Origin: JBBQAA01 sp038254195
GTDB lineage: Bacteria > Actinomycetota > Thermoleophilia > Solirubrobacterales > Solirubrobacteraceae
Reading direction: 5' to 3'
Assembly: GCA_038254195.1 (NCBI GenBank)
Contig: JBBSGJ010000093.1
Coordinates: 1-9,173 of the forward strand
DNA: 9,173 nt
In this document: positions 1-5,193 of the stretch, piece after piece
How the letters are laid out: each line of letters opens with the position of its first letter
Position numbering within the stretch: the stretch's first letter is position 1
Made by a program: the position numbers and the translations under genes
The notes under the pieces: generated by a model
What the model was told of the DNA's origin: nothing
Database searches by the model: none
What the model saw: the letters and a program-made list of their open reading frames with translations, nothing else

Positions 1-1315
1 AGCGGACGCCGTACCCGTGCCGGGCGCCGACGCCCTCCGCCCAGCCCGCGAACTCCCCGCGCGTCCATTCGAAGCGGTGGTCGGGGTGACGGAGATGGCC
101 GGCCGGCAGCGTCTTCCAGTGGGCGTTGTACTCGCGGTTGGGCGTGGTGACGACGACGGTCTGCGGCCGGGCCGAGCCGAAGACGTTCTGCTCGGCGGCG
201 GCGAGGCGTGGAGGGTCGAAGTGCTCGACGACCTCGACGAGGGCGGCGGCGTCGTAGCCCGTCAGGCGCCGGTCGCGGTAGGTGAGGGGGCTCTGCAGGA
301 GCGCGATCCGCTCGCGCTCGGCGTCGGAGAGGCGCTCGAGCTTCAGGCGGCGCGCGGCCTGCTCGAGGGCGCGGATCGAGACGTCGACGCCGGTGATCTT
401 CGTGTAGGGGTCGCGGACGAGCCGCTCGAGCAGAGCGCCGCCGCCGCAGCCGAGATCGACCACGGTCTTCGCCCCCGACGCGCGCAGCACCGCCTGCACG
501 CTGCCCAGGCGCTGGTCGCGCAGCGAGACGCGCTCCTCGAGGACCTCCTCGCGGTCGGCGGCGCCGTCGTCCTCACCCGGGGGGACCGCCTCGTCGAGCC
601 GGGTGAGGGCGGGGTGGAGCAGGTACGCCTGGTGCTTGACGTAGCGGCGCACGATGAGGTCGCGCTCAGGATGGGCGGGGAGCCAGCCCTCGCCTCGGCG
701 GATGAGCTTGTCGATCTCGGCCTCGTCGACCCAGTAGTGCTTGTCGTCGTCGAGCACGGGGAGCAGGACGTAGAGGTGGTTGAGCAGATCGGCCACGCGC
801 TGGGTTCCGTGCAGGCGCAGCGCGAGGTGCCGACCGGTTCCCCAGTCGGGGTGCTCGGGATCGAGCGGGATGGGCTCGGTCGCGACCTCGTAGCCGAGCG
901 GCGCGAACAGCCGCCGGACGATGTCCTCGCCGCCGCGGGCGGGGACGGCGGGCAGCGCGGCCTCGAGCGCGATCGCCGTCGCCGCGAGCTCCGGCCGCTC
1001 CTTACACGTGCCGGCCATCGCGCTCTTGAAGACGGTGACCAGCGCGACCGAGAGAAACGAGGAGGCGACGTACGGCCGGTCGTTGACGTACTCGGCGAGC
1101 GCGAACCGCCCCGCCCCCCGCCCCCGGCGCACGAGCCCGACGGGATCGACGTCGAGCACGAGCGCCGCGGTGCACAGCTCCTCGCTCGCCTCGGGATAGA
1201 GCACGTGCGCGGTGCCGAACGGCACGGCGAACGACTGCACCCGCTCGGGGTGCTTGTGGAGCAGGAAGCCGAGGTCGGTCGCCGGCCGGTGGGTGGTCGT
1301 GAGCGTCAGGAGCAC
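1..1315 (-). CDS. hen1: Bacterial Hen1 3'-terminal RNA ribose 2'-O-methyltransferase (C-terminus beyond window)
   Basis: Hen1 methylates the 2'-OH of the 3'-terminal ribose at a cut RNA end. With the kinase-phosphatase-ligase Pnkp it seals ribotoxin-cleaved tRNAs so that they resist a second cut. Visible here are 438 codons. The N-terminal Hen1_L domain opens with TLTTTHRPATDLGFLLHKHP (residues 4-23) and ends near the conserved DDDKHYW (189-195) and RRGEGWL (206-212). The methyltransferase domain has the SAM motif VDLGCGGG (286-293), the metal motif EVVEH (E361, E364, H365), TTPNREYN, and DHRFEW with H413. The 48-residue spacing from H365 to H413 matches, as I recall, the metal-binding histidines of Clostridium thermocellum Hen1. 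The start is GTG at 1315-1313, because an in-frame TAG lies five codons upstream. No Shine-Dalgarno sequence is visible. Probably only a few tens of residues are missing at the left edge. Pnkp would be expected there on the same strand; that is inference. Confidence 0.95.
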   Translation of the reverse strand, partial: MLLTLTTTHRPATDLGFLLHKHPERVQSFAVPFGTAHVLYPEASEELCTAALVLDVDPVGLVRRGRGAGRFALAEYVNDRPYVASSFLSVALVTVFKSAMAGTCKERPELAATAIALEAALPAVPARGGEDIVRRLFAPLGYEVATEPIPLDPEHPDWGTGRHLALRLHGTQRVADLLNHLYVLLPVLDDDKHYWVDEAEIDKLIRRGEGWLPAHPERDLIVRRYVKHQAYLLHPALTRLDEAVPPGEDDGAADREEVLEERVSLRDQRLGSVQAVLRASGAKTVVDLGCGGGALLERLVRDPYTKITGVDVSIRALEQAARRLKLERLSDAERERIALLQSPLTYRDRRLTGYDAAALVEVVEHFDPPRLAAAEQNVFGSARPQTVVVTTPNREYNAHWKTLPAGHLRHPDHRFEWTRGEFAGWAEGVGARHGYGVR

Positions 1316-1324
1316 GGGCGGGCC

Positions 1325-1330
1325 ACGCTA
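1325..1330 (-). promoter_or_regulatory. Possible -10 box for leaderless hen1 transcript
   Basis: The minus strand reads TAGCGT followed by nine bases and then the GTG start of hen1. This fits the actinobacterial TANNNT -10 pattern and would put the transcript start at or within a few bases of the GTG, in keeping with the absent Shine-Dalgarno sequence. No convincing -35 hexamer is visible. Six-base matches are common, so this stays tentative. Confidence 0.3.
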
Positions 1331-1451
1331 TGCGAGCGAGTCGAGGAAGCCGTCCTGGGCGGTCGAGATAGAGATCGTGCTCGGCCTCGGGAAGCAGGAG
1401 ACCTGCTCGCCTGGGCACGCGCGATCAGGCGGTGCTGCCGCCTCGCATCAC

Positions 1452-1501
1452 GGGGCCTATGCGCTGGACGCGACCGAGGATCGATCGCGCTGATCGGCCC
1501 C
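1452..1501 (-). repeat. Nested inverted repeat in the VOC-hen1 intergenic gap
   Basis: The gap of about 220 bases between the VOC stop and the hen1 start holds no gene but has a two-tier hairpin. The outer arms 1452-1457 and 1496-1501 are GGGGCC/GGCCCC. The inner arms 1469-1477 and 1481-1489 pair over nine positions around a three-base loop. The one non-Watson-Crick position (1474/1484) is a G-U wobble in minus-strand RNA but a C-A mismatch in plus-strand RNA, so the structure favours the transcript that reads toward hen1. No U-run follows, so it is not a standard intrinsic terminator. It may act as a 3'-end stabiliser, a terminator without a U-tail, or a structured leader. Confidence 0.5.
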
Positions 1502-1537
1502 CAGGCGCGGCTGTCCAGCGACGCCCGCGGTTGTCAC

Positions 1538-1924
1538 CTAACCGGGGCGCGCGTCCTTCGGCGCGTAGCGGTGGTGCAGGGCGAGCGGGTTGCCGTCGGG
1601 GTCGGTGAAGAAGGCCTGGTGGCAGACGCCGGAGTCGAGCTGATGGACGAACTCGACGCCCTTCGCCTCGAGCTCGGCGCGCGTCGCCGCCACGTCGTCG
1701 ACGCGCAGGGCGATCGGGACCGAGTGCGGCCGGAACTCCTGGCCGAAGGCGTCGGACTGCATGAGCGCGAGGGTCACGGTGCCCGTCTCGAACTCACCCG
1801 CGGGGAAGTCGCCCCACTGCTTCGAGAATGGCAGGCCCAGCACCGACTCGTAGAACTCCCGCGCCCGCGCGTAGTCCTGGGTCGGTATGCAGACGAAGTC
1901 CACTCCGGTGACAGCGGTGCTCAT
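1538..1924 (-). CDS. VOC-superfamily (glyoxalase/bleomycin-resistance fold) protein
   Basis: This is a 128-residue single-domain protein of two beta-alpha-beta-beta-beta modules. The first runs from VDFVCIPTQDYARAREFYE (residues 8-26) and includes the FYESVLGL signature. The second carries IALRVDDVAATRAELEAKGV (71-90) and ends in CHQAFFTDPDGNPLALHH (101-118). The family includes glyoxalase I, fosfomycin and bleomycin resistance proteins and dioxygenases; the substrate cannot be read from sequence. Possible metal ligands are H102 and H117/H118. The glutamate common near the C-terminus of glyoxalase I (LELHE type) is replaced by histidine. ATG at 1924 is chosen because a GAGGAG lies ten bases upstream. 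A longer in-frame start at 2074 would run into the tRNA gene. It is cytosolic, with no signal peptide. It lies between tRNA-Gln and hen1 on the same strand, but gaps of 111 and 222 bases argue against a tight operon. Confidence 0.88.
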   Translation of the reverse strand: MSTAVTGVDFVCIPTQDYARAREFYESVLGLPFSKQWGDFPAGEFETGTVTLALMQSDAFGQEFRPHSVPIALRVDDVAATRAELEAKGVEFVHQLDSGVCHQAFFTDPDGNPLALHHRYAPKDARPG

Positions 1925-1934
1925 GGGACGATCA

Positions 1935-1940
1935 CTCCTC
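1935..1940 (-). promoter_or_regulatory. Ribosome binding site of the VOC gene
   Basis: The minus strand has GAGGAG ten bases before ATG 1924. This site decides the start over the longer in-frame reading that overlaps tRNA-Gln. Confidence 0.6.
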
Positions 1941-1982
1941 GGGTCGGGCTTGACGTACTTCTCTGGATGCTGCTCGCCCCCT

Positions 1983-2021
1983 GGTCGACGTTCCTTTCGC
2001 TCAGCGAGCACAACGTCGACC
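1983..2021 (-). repeat. Perfect 10-bp inverted repeat downstream of tRNA-Gln
   Basis: The arms GGTCGACGTT (1983-1992) and AACGTCGACC (2012-2021) are perfect complements around a 19-base spacer. The spacer has its own small dyad (TCGCT at 1997-2001, AGCGA at 2003-2007). It starts 15 bases past the tRNA 3' end and finishes 59 bases before the VOC start. No T-run follows on either strand. It could end or shape the 3' trailer of the tRNA transcript, sit in the VOC leader, or be a protein-binding dyad. The sequence alone does not decide between these. Confidence 0.55.
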
Positions 2022-2035
2022 GCGTCGCAGGGGAG

Positions 2036-2107
2036 CTGGGGAGGGAGGATTTGAACCCCCGCTAATCGGACCAAAACCGATTGTGCTACCGACTACACCA
2101 CTCCCCA
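2036..2107 (-). tRNA. tRNA-Gln, anticodon UUG
   Basis: The minus strand folds into a full cloverleaf of 72 nt including the discriminator. The acceptor arms TGGGGAG/CTCCCCA make seven pairs. A D-arm follows with GTAGTCGGTAGCA. The anticodon stem ATCGG/CCGAT closes the loop TTTTGGT, giving anticodon TTG at positions 34-36, which reads glutamine codons. A four-base variable loop and a T-arm GGGGG-TTCAAAT-CCTCC (with one G-U) complete it. The discriminator base is G, as usual for tRNA-Gln. The CCA end is not encoded. It lies divergently next to glmU. From memory, a tRNA-Gln near glmU-prs is frequent in Actinomycetota. Confidence 0.97.
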
Positions 2108-2121
2108 CCGGAAGCGTGTGG

Positions 2122-2127
2122 AGGGTA
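2122..2127 (-). promoter_or_regulatory. Possible -10 box of the tRNA-Gln promoter
   Basis: The minus strand reads TACCCT 14 bases before the tRNA 5' end, which would give a leader of roughly 5-10 nt. No clear -35 hexamer is seen. It lies inside the 41 bases that separate tRNA-Gln from glmU. Confidence 0.35.
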
Positions 2128-2135
2128 TCCCCGGC

Positions 2136-2141
2136 TACGCT
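2136..2141 (+). promoter_or_regulatory. Probable -10 box for a leaderless glmU transcript
   Basis: TACGCT sits exactly seven bases before the GTG start of glmU, the usual distance from a TANNNT -10 box to the transcription start. No Shine-Dalgarno sequence lies within 15 bases of that GTG. A leaderless mRNA starting at GTG 2149 is therefore likely. The -35 region would overlap bases near the tRNA 5' end and shows no good match. Confidence 0.45.
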
Positions 2142-2148
2142 CCCGCCC

Positions 2149-3555
2149 GTGGCTGCCCCCACCGTCATCGTCCTCGCCGCCGGGCAGGGGACGCGGATGC
2201 GGTCGGCGACTCCGAAGATGCTCCATCCGCTGCTGGGCCGGCCCCTCGCGCTGTGGCCGGTGCAGGCCGCGCGGGAGGCCGGGGCGGGCAGGATCGTGGT
2301 CGTCGGTGGGCCGGATCGGGTCCTCGAGCCGGTGCTGCCCGAGGGCGTCGAGCTCGCCGTGCAGGCCGAGCCGCGGGGGACGGGCGATGCCGTCGCCGCA
2401 GCGGCGCCTCACGTGGACCCGGACGCCCCCGTCGTGATCCTCATGGGCGATGTGCCGCTCATCACCGCGCAGGCGATCGAGCAGCTCGTCGCCGCCCACG
2501 AGCAGGCCGGCGCCGCGGCGACCGTCGTGACCATGGAGCTCGACGAGCCCGGCGCCTACGGCCGCGTCATCCGCGCCGCCGACGGGACCGTCGAGCGCAT
2601 CGTCGAGGCCAAGGCGCCCGGTGACGCCACCCCCGAGCAGCTCGCCGTCCGCGAGGTCAACACCGGCATCTACGCCTTCGCGGGACGAGCCCTCCTCGAC
2701 GCACTGCCCCGGCTCGCCCCCGACAACGCCCAGGGCGAGCTCTACCTCCCCGACGTCCTGCCGATCCTCCACGCGCAGGGCCTCCCGGTCGCCGCGCACG
2801 TGGTCGACGATCCCACCCTCACCCTCGGCATCAACGACCGCGCCGACCTCGCCCACGTGGTCACCCTCGCCCGCCGGCGCATCAACACGCACCACATGAA
2901 GAACGGCGTCACCCTCGAGGACCCCGAGCACACCACCATCGAGCCCGGCGTCTGCATCGGCCCCGACACGGTCATCGCGCCCGGGTGCATCCTCCTGACC
3001 GGGACCACCGTCGGCACCCATTGCCGTATCGGCCCGCACACCACCCTCGCCGCCGCCCGGCTCGGCGACGAGGTCACCGTCCTGCGCTCCGAGGTCCACG
3101 GCGCGCGGATCGGAGACGGCGCCACCGTCGGTCCCTTCGCCTACCTGCGTCCCGGCACCGTCCTCCACGAGAAGGCCAAGGCCGGCACCTTCGTGGAGCT
3201 CAAGAACTCCAATGTGGGCCCGGGCGCGAAGGTTCCCCATCTGTCCTACGTGGGCGACGCCGACATCGGCGCCCGCACGAACCTCGGCGCGGCGACCATC
3301 ACCGCCAACTACGACGGCGCCGAGAAGCACCGCACCACGATCGGCGAGGGGGTGCGCACCGGCGTGGACACCACCCTCGTCGCCCCGGTCGAGGTGGGCG
3401 ACGGCGCCTACACCGGCGCGGGCTCCGTCATCACCGACGACGTCCCCGCCGATGCCCTCGGCCTCGCCCGCGCGCGCCAGGAGAACATCGCGGACTATGC
3501 GCGGCGCGCGCCCGCGAGTCGTCGGGGGGCCGACGTAGACTCCGCCGGGCGATGA
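2149..3555 (+). CDS. glmU: Bifunctional GlmU: GlcN-1-P acetyltransferase / GlcNAc-1-P uridyltransferase
   Basis: GlmU makes UDP-GlcNAc, the precursor of peptidoglycan and other cell-envelope glycans, in two cytosolic steps: acetylation of glucosamine-1-phosphate, then uridylyl transfer. It is 468 residues, close to the normal size. The N-terminal pyrophosphorylase domain (about 1-235) has LAAGQGTRM (9-17) with K23 in TPK, QAEPRGTGD (72-80), GDVPLI with D101, and EVNTG (169-173). The C-terminal left-handed beta-helix domain (about 255-450) has YLRPG (332-336), ELKNS (350-354), the catalytic-type H364 in KVPHLSYVGDADIG, and ANYDGAEKHRT (386-396). All key residues appear intact. GTG 2149 is chosen because the protein then begins directly at the first beta strand and a -10-like box lies seven bases upstream. 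An in-frame GTG at 2116 would add 11 residues and needs transcription from within the tRNA gene. Its stop overlaps the prs start in ATGA, so the two are translationally coupled. Confidence 0.97.
   Translation: MAAPTVIVLAAGQGTRMRSATPKMLHPLLGRPLALWPVQAAREAGAGRIVVVGGPDRVLEPVLPEGVELAVQAEPRGTGDAVAAAAPHVDPDAPVVILMGDVPLITAQAIEQLVAAHEQAGAAATVVTMELDEPGAYGRVIRAADGTVERIVEAKAPGDATPEQLAVREVNTGIYAFAGRALLDALPRLAPDNAQGELYLPDVLPILHAQGLPVAAHVVDDPTLTLGINDRADLAHVVTLARRRINTHHMKNGVTLEDPEHTTIEPGVCIGPDTVIAPGCILLTGTTVGTHCRIGPHTTLAAARLGDEVTVLRSEVHGARIGDGATVGPFAYLRPGTVLHEKAKAGTFVELKNSNVGPGAKVPHLSYVGDADIGARTNLGAATITANYDGAEKHRTTIGEGVRTGVDTTLVAPVEVGDGAYTGAGSVITDDVPADALGLARARQENIADYARRAPASRRGADVDSAGR
3520..3535 (+). other. 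Small GC hairpin near the glmU-prs junction
   Basis: CGTCGG (3520-3525) and CCGACG (3530-3535) form a perfect six-pair stem with a GGGG loop. It lies 16 bases before the prs ATG, inside the last codons of glmU. It covers the area where a prs ribosome binding site would sit, so prs translation may depend on ribosomes arriving from glmU. Short GC stems are common by chance in such DNA. Confidence 0.3.
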
Positions 3556-4571
3556 GCGTCGTCGCCCCGCAGCCGTATCCCACCTCCCTGCCGGTCGAGT
3601 ACGACAAGCGACTCATGCTCTTCGCGGGGCGGGCGAACCCGGAGCTCGCCGGCCGCATCGCCGAGCGCCTCGGGATCGAGCTCGGAGCCGTCACCCTCAA
3701 GACATTCTCCAACGGCGAGGTCTATCCCCGCTACGAGGAGTCCATCCGCGGCGCCGACGTGTTCATCGTCCAGCCCACCTGCGCCAACCCCACCGAACAG
3801 ATCAACGCCAACGACGCTCTCATGGAGCTCCTGCTCATGGTGCACGGGGCGAAGCACGGCTCCGCCCACCGGATCATCGCCGTCACCCCCTGGTACGGCT
3901 ACTCGCGCCAGGACAAGAAGTCCGCCCCCCGAGAGCCCATCTCCGCCGCCCTCGTGGCCCAGATGCTCGGGGTCGCCGGCATCGACCGGGTCCTCACGAT
4001 GGACCTCCACTCCGGCCAGATCCAGGGCTTCTTCCACCAGCCGGTCGACCACATGACCGCGCTGTTCCTGCTCACCCAGTACTTCCAGGACCGCGGCCTG
4101 GACGATCTCGTGGTCGTCGCCCCCGACGTGGGGCGCGCGAAGCTCGCCCAGAAGTTCGCCGAGAAGATCGGCGCCGACCTCGCGATCCTGACCAAGGAGC
4201 GGCCCGCGCAGCAGGTCGCCGAGATCGGCTATGTCATCGGCGACGTCAAGAATCGCACCGCCCTGCTCGTGGACGACATGATCGACACGGCGGGAACCCT
4301 GCGGGCCGCCGCGGAGACCGTGATGAGCCAGGGCGCGCTGCGCGTCTTCGCCGCCGCCACCCATGCCATCCTCTCGGGCAACGCGTACGAGAACCTCGCC
4401 TCCTCGCGCTTCGAGGAGATCGTCGTCACCGACACGATCCCCCTGCGCCCCGGCGCCCCGGACAACATCCGCGTGCTCTCGTGCGCGGACCTGCTCACAG
4501 ACTCCATCCGCCAGATCTTCACCGACGGCTCGGTGAGCGAGGTCTTCGCCGGGGAGAACCAGCTCTTCTGA
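3552..4571 (+). CDS. prs: Ribose-phosphate diphosphokinase (PRPP synthase)
   Basis: Prs transfers pyrophosphate from ATP to ribose-5-phosphate, giving PRPP for purine, pyrimidine, NAD, histidine and tryptophan synthesis. It is 339 residues, slightly longer than the usual length of about 315 because of an N-terminal stretch of about 20 before the fold starts at RLMLFAGRANPELA (20-33). Visible motifs are TFSNGE (51-56, ATP site), the flexible loop WYGYSRQDKK (114-123), MDLHSGQIQGFF (150-161), the PDVGR loop (191-195), KERPAQQVAEIGYVIGDV (215-232), and the PRPP-binding loop VDDMIDTAGT (240-249). This is a class I enzyme with no visible lesion. ATG 3552 is chosen because it overlaps the glmU TGA (ATGA) and the N-terminus resembles homologues I remember from Solirubrobacterales. 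It shares sugar-phosphate and UDP-GlcNAc logistics with glmU, and the pair is a common arrangement. Confidence 0.97.
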   Translation: MSVVAPQPYPTSLPVEYDKRLMLFAGRANPELAGRIAERLGIELGAVTLKTFSNGEVYPRYEESIRGADVFIVQPTCANPTEQINANDALMELLLMVHGAKHGSAHRIIAVTPWYGYSRQDKKSAPREPISAALVAQMLGVAGIDRVLTMDLHSGQIQGFFHQPVDHMTALFLLTQYFQDRGLDDLVVVAPDVGRAKLAQKFAEKIGADLAILTKERPAQQVAEIGYVIGDVKNRTALLVDDMIDTAGTLRAAAETVMSQGALRVFAAATHAILSGNAYENLASSRFEEIVVTDTIPLRPGAPDNIRVLSCADLLTDSIRQIFTDGSVSEVFAGENQLF

Positions 4572-4597
4572 ACGGAAGCGGGCACGCCCACCGGCTC

Positions 4598-4888
4598 ATG
4601 GACCTCCTCGGGCTCTCCGAGGACGAGCTGTGCCGCGCGCTCGACGCCGATCCGCTGGACGTGCTCTCCGGGCAGCTCGACCACCGCCCCGAGCTCGGAA
4701 TCCTGCTCGATCTCCTCGCCGAGGCCGAGGAGCGTGCCGGAGCCGCCGTGCTGCGCCGGTGGGCCCGGGCCCGCGGGCCGCACGGGAGGCCCCTCGACCT
4801 CCTCGAGGCCCGCGACTTCCCCGCCTTCGAGGACGCCCTGGGCGACCTCGCCGAGCGCGGCTTCCTCCTGCGCGGCGGCGGCGGTTGA
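4598..4888 (+). CDS. Hypothetical 96-aa protein downstream of prs
   Basis: I do not recognise a named family. The 96-residue product is acidic and leucine-rich in its first half (DLLGLSEDELCRALDADP, 2-19; LLDLLAEAEERAG, 36-48) and looks all-helical. A basic stretch LRRWARARGPHGRP (52-65) follows, then LEARDFPAFEDALGDLAERG (69-88) and a glycine tail. There is one cysteine (C12), no signal peptide and no membrane helix. ATG 4598 lies 26 bases after the prs stop; a weak GGAAG lies upstream. The gene probably shares the glmU-prs transcript. In many other Actinomycetota this slot holds rplY and pth (from memory), which are absent here. It ends four bases from the convergent DUF4235 gene. Codon use is like that of its neighbours, which supports a real gene. 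Confidence 0.7.
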   Translation: MDLLGLSEDELCRALDADPLDVLSGQLDHRPELGILLDLLAEAEERAGAAVLRRWARARGPHGRPLDLLEARDFPAFEDALGDLAERGFLLRGGGG

Positions 4889-4892
4889 CGGC

Positions 4893-5168
4893 CTACTCGG
4901 GGTCCGGCAACTTCGGGCCCGGCCACGTGCCGGTGAGGTGCGCGAAGCCCCGCGCCCCGGCGCGGTCCACCGCGACGCGGACGGTCTTGAACACGATCCC
5001 CTGGACGGCGGCGGCGGCGAAGACCTTGGGCAGCGGGGCGAGCTCGGTGGTCGCCTTGGGCGGCTCGGAGTCGTCGATCATCGTCCACACGAAGTCGAAG
5101 ATCCGCTTGGCCACGAGGCCGCTCAGCAGGCCCATGACGATCCCGAAGGGCTTGTAGATGAGCTTCAC
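4893..5168 (-). CDS. DUF4235 family two-helix membrane protein
   Basis: The product has 91 residues from the GTG start and matches the DUF4235 pattern common in Actinomycetota: VKLIYKPFG at the N-terminus, a first membrane helix (about residues 7-29), a short polar loop with SEPPKATTE, a second hydrophobic helix beginning KVFAAAAVQGIVFKTVR, then VDRAGARGFAHLTGTWPG. The molecular function is unknown; the family is small and probably sits in the cytoplasmic membrane. GTG 5168-5166 is preferred because TATGTT lies seven bases upstream, a leaderless arrangement, and because family members start close to the KxxYKP motif. An ATG at 5180 would add four residues, but its GGAGGT is only one or two bases away, which is too close. 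It is divergent from the 227-aa gene and convergent with the 96-aa gene. Confidence 0.85.
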   Translation of the reverse strand: MKLIYKPFGIVMGLLSGLVAKRIFDFVWTMIDDSEPPKATTELAPLPKVFAAAAVQGIVFKTVRVAVDRAGARGFAHLTGTWPGPKLPDPE

Positions 5169-5175
5169 GCCCGGG

Positions 5176-5181
5176 AACATA
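5176..5181 (-). promoter_or_regulatory. Possible -10 box for a leaderless DUF4235 transcript
   Basis: The minus strand has TATGTT followed by seven bases and GTG 5168. The geometry is the same as TACGCT-7-GTG at glmU. It overlaps the alternative ATG 5180 start, so both readings cannot hold at once. There is no clear -35 box. Confidence 0.4.
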
Positions 5182-5193
5182 CCTCCGGACCGC

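Noticed and set aside
1002..1418. A 138-codon minus-strand frame spanning the hen1 start
   Set aside because: It is out of frame with hen1 and Arg/Ala-rich. It does not give a distinct gene in the gap.
17..2065. A 682-codon open frame on the plus strand across hen1, VOC and the tRNA
   Set aside because: It is the antisense shadow of two well-recognised minus-strand proteins in GC-rich DNA. It has no family signature and runs through tRNA-Gln.
1538..2074. Longer 178-aa reading of the VOC gene starting at 2074
   Set aside because: The extra N-terminus is translated tRNA sequence with no homology. A good Shine-Dalgarno sequence supports ATG 1924 instead.
2086..3330. A 414-codon minus-strand frame opposite glmU
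   Set aside because: glmU motifs are complete on the plus strand. The antisense protein is Gly/Asp/Val-rich, typical of shadows in such DNA.
3495..4364. A 289-codon minus-strand frame opposite prs
   Set aside because: prs is unambiguous on the plus strand, and the antisense product shows no domain.
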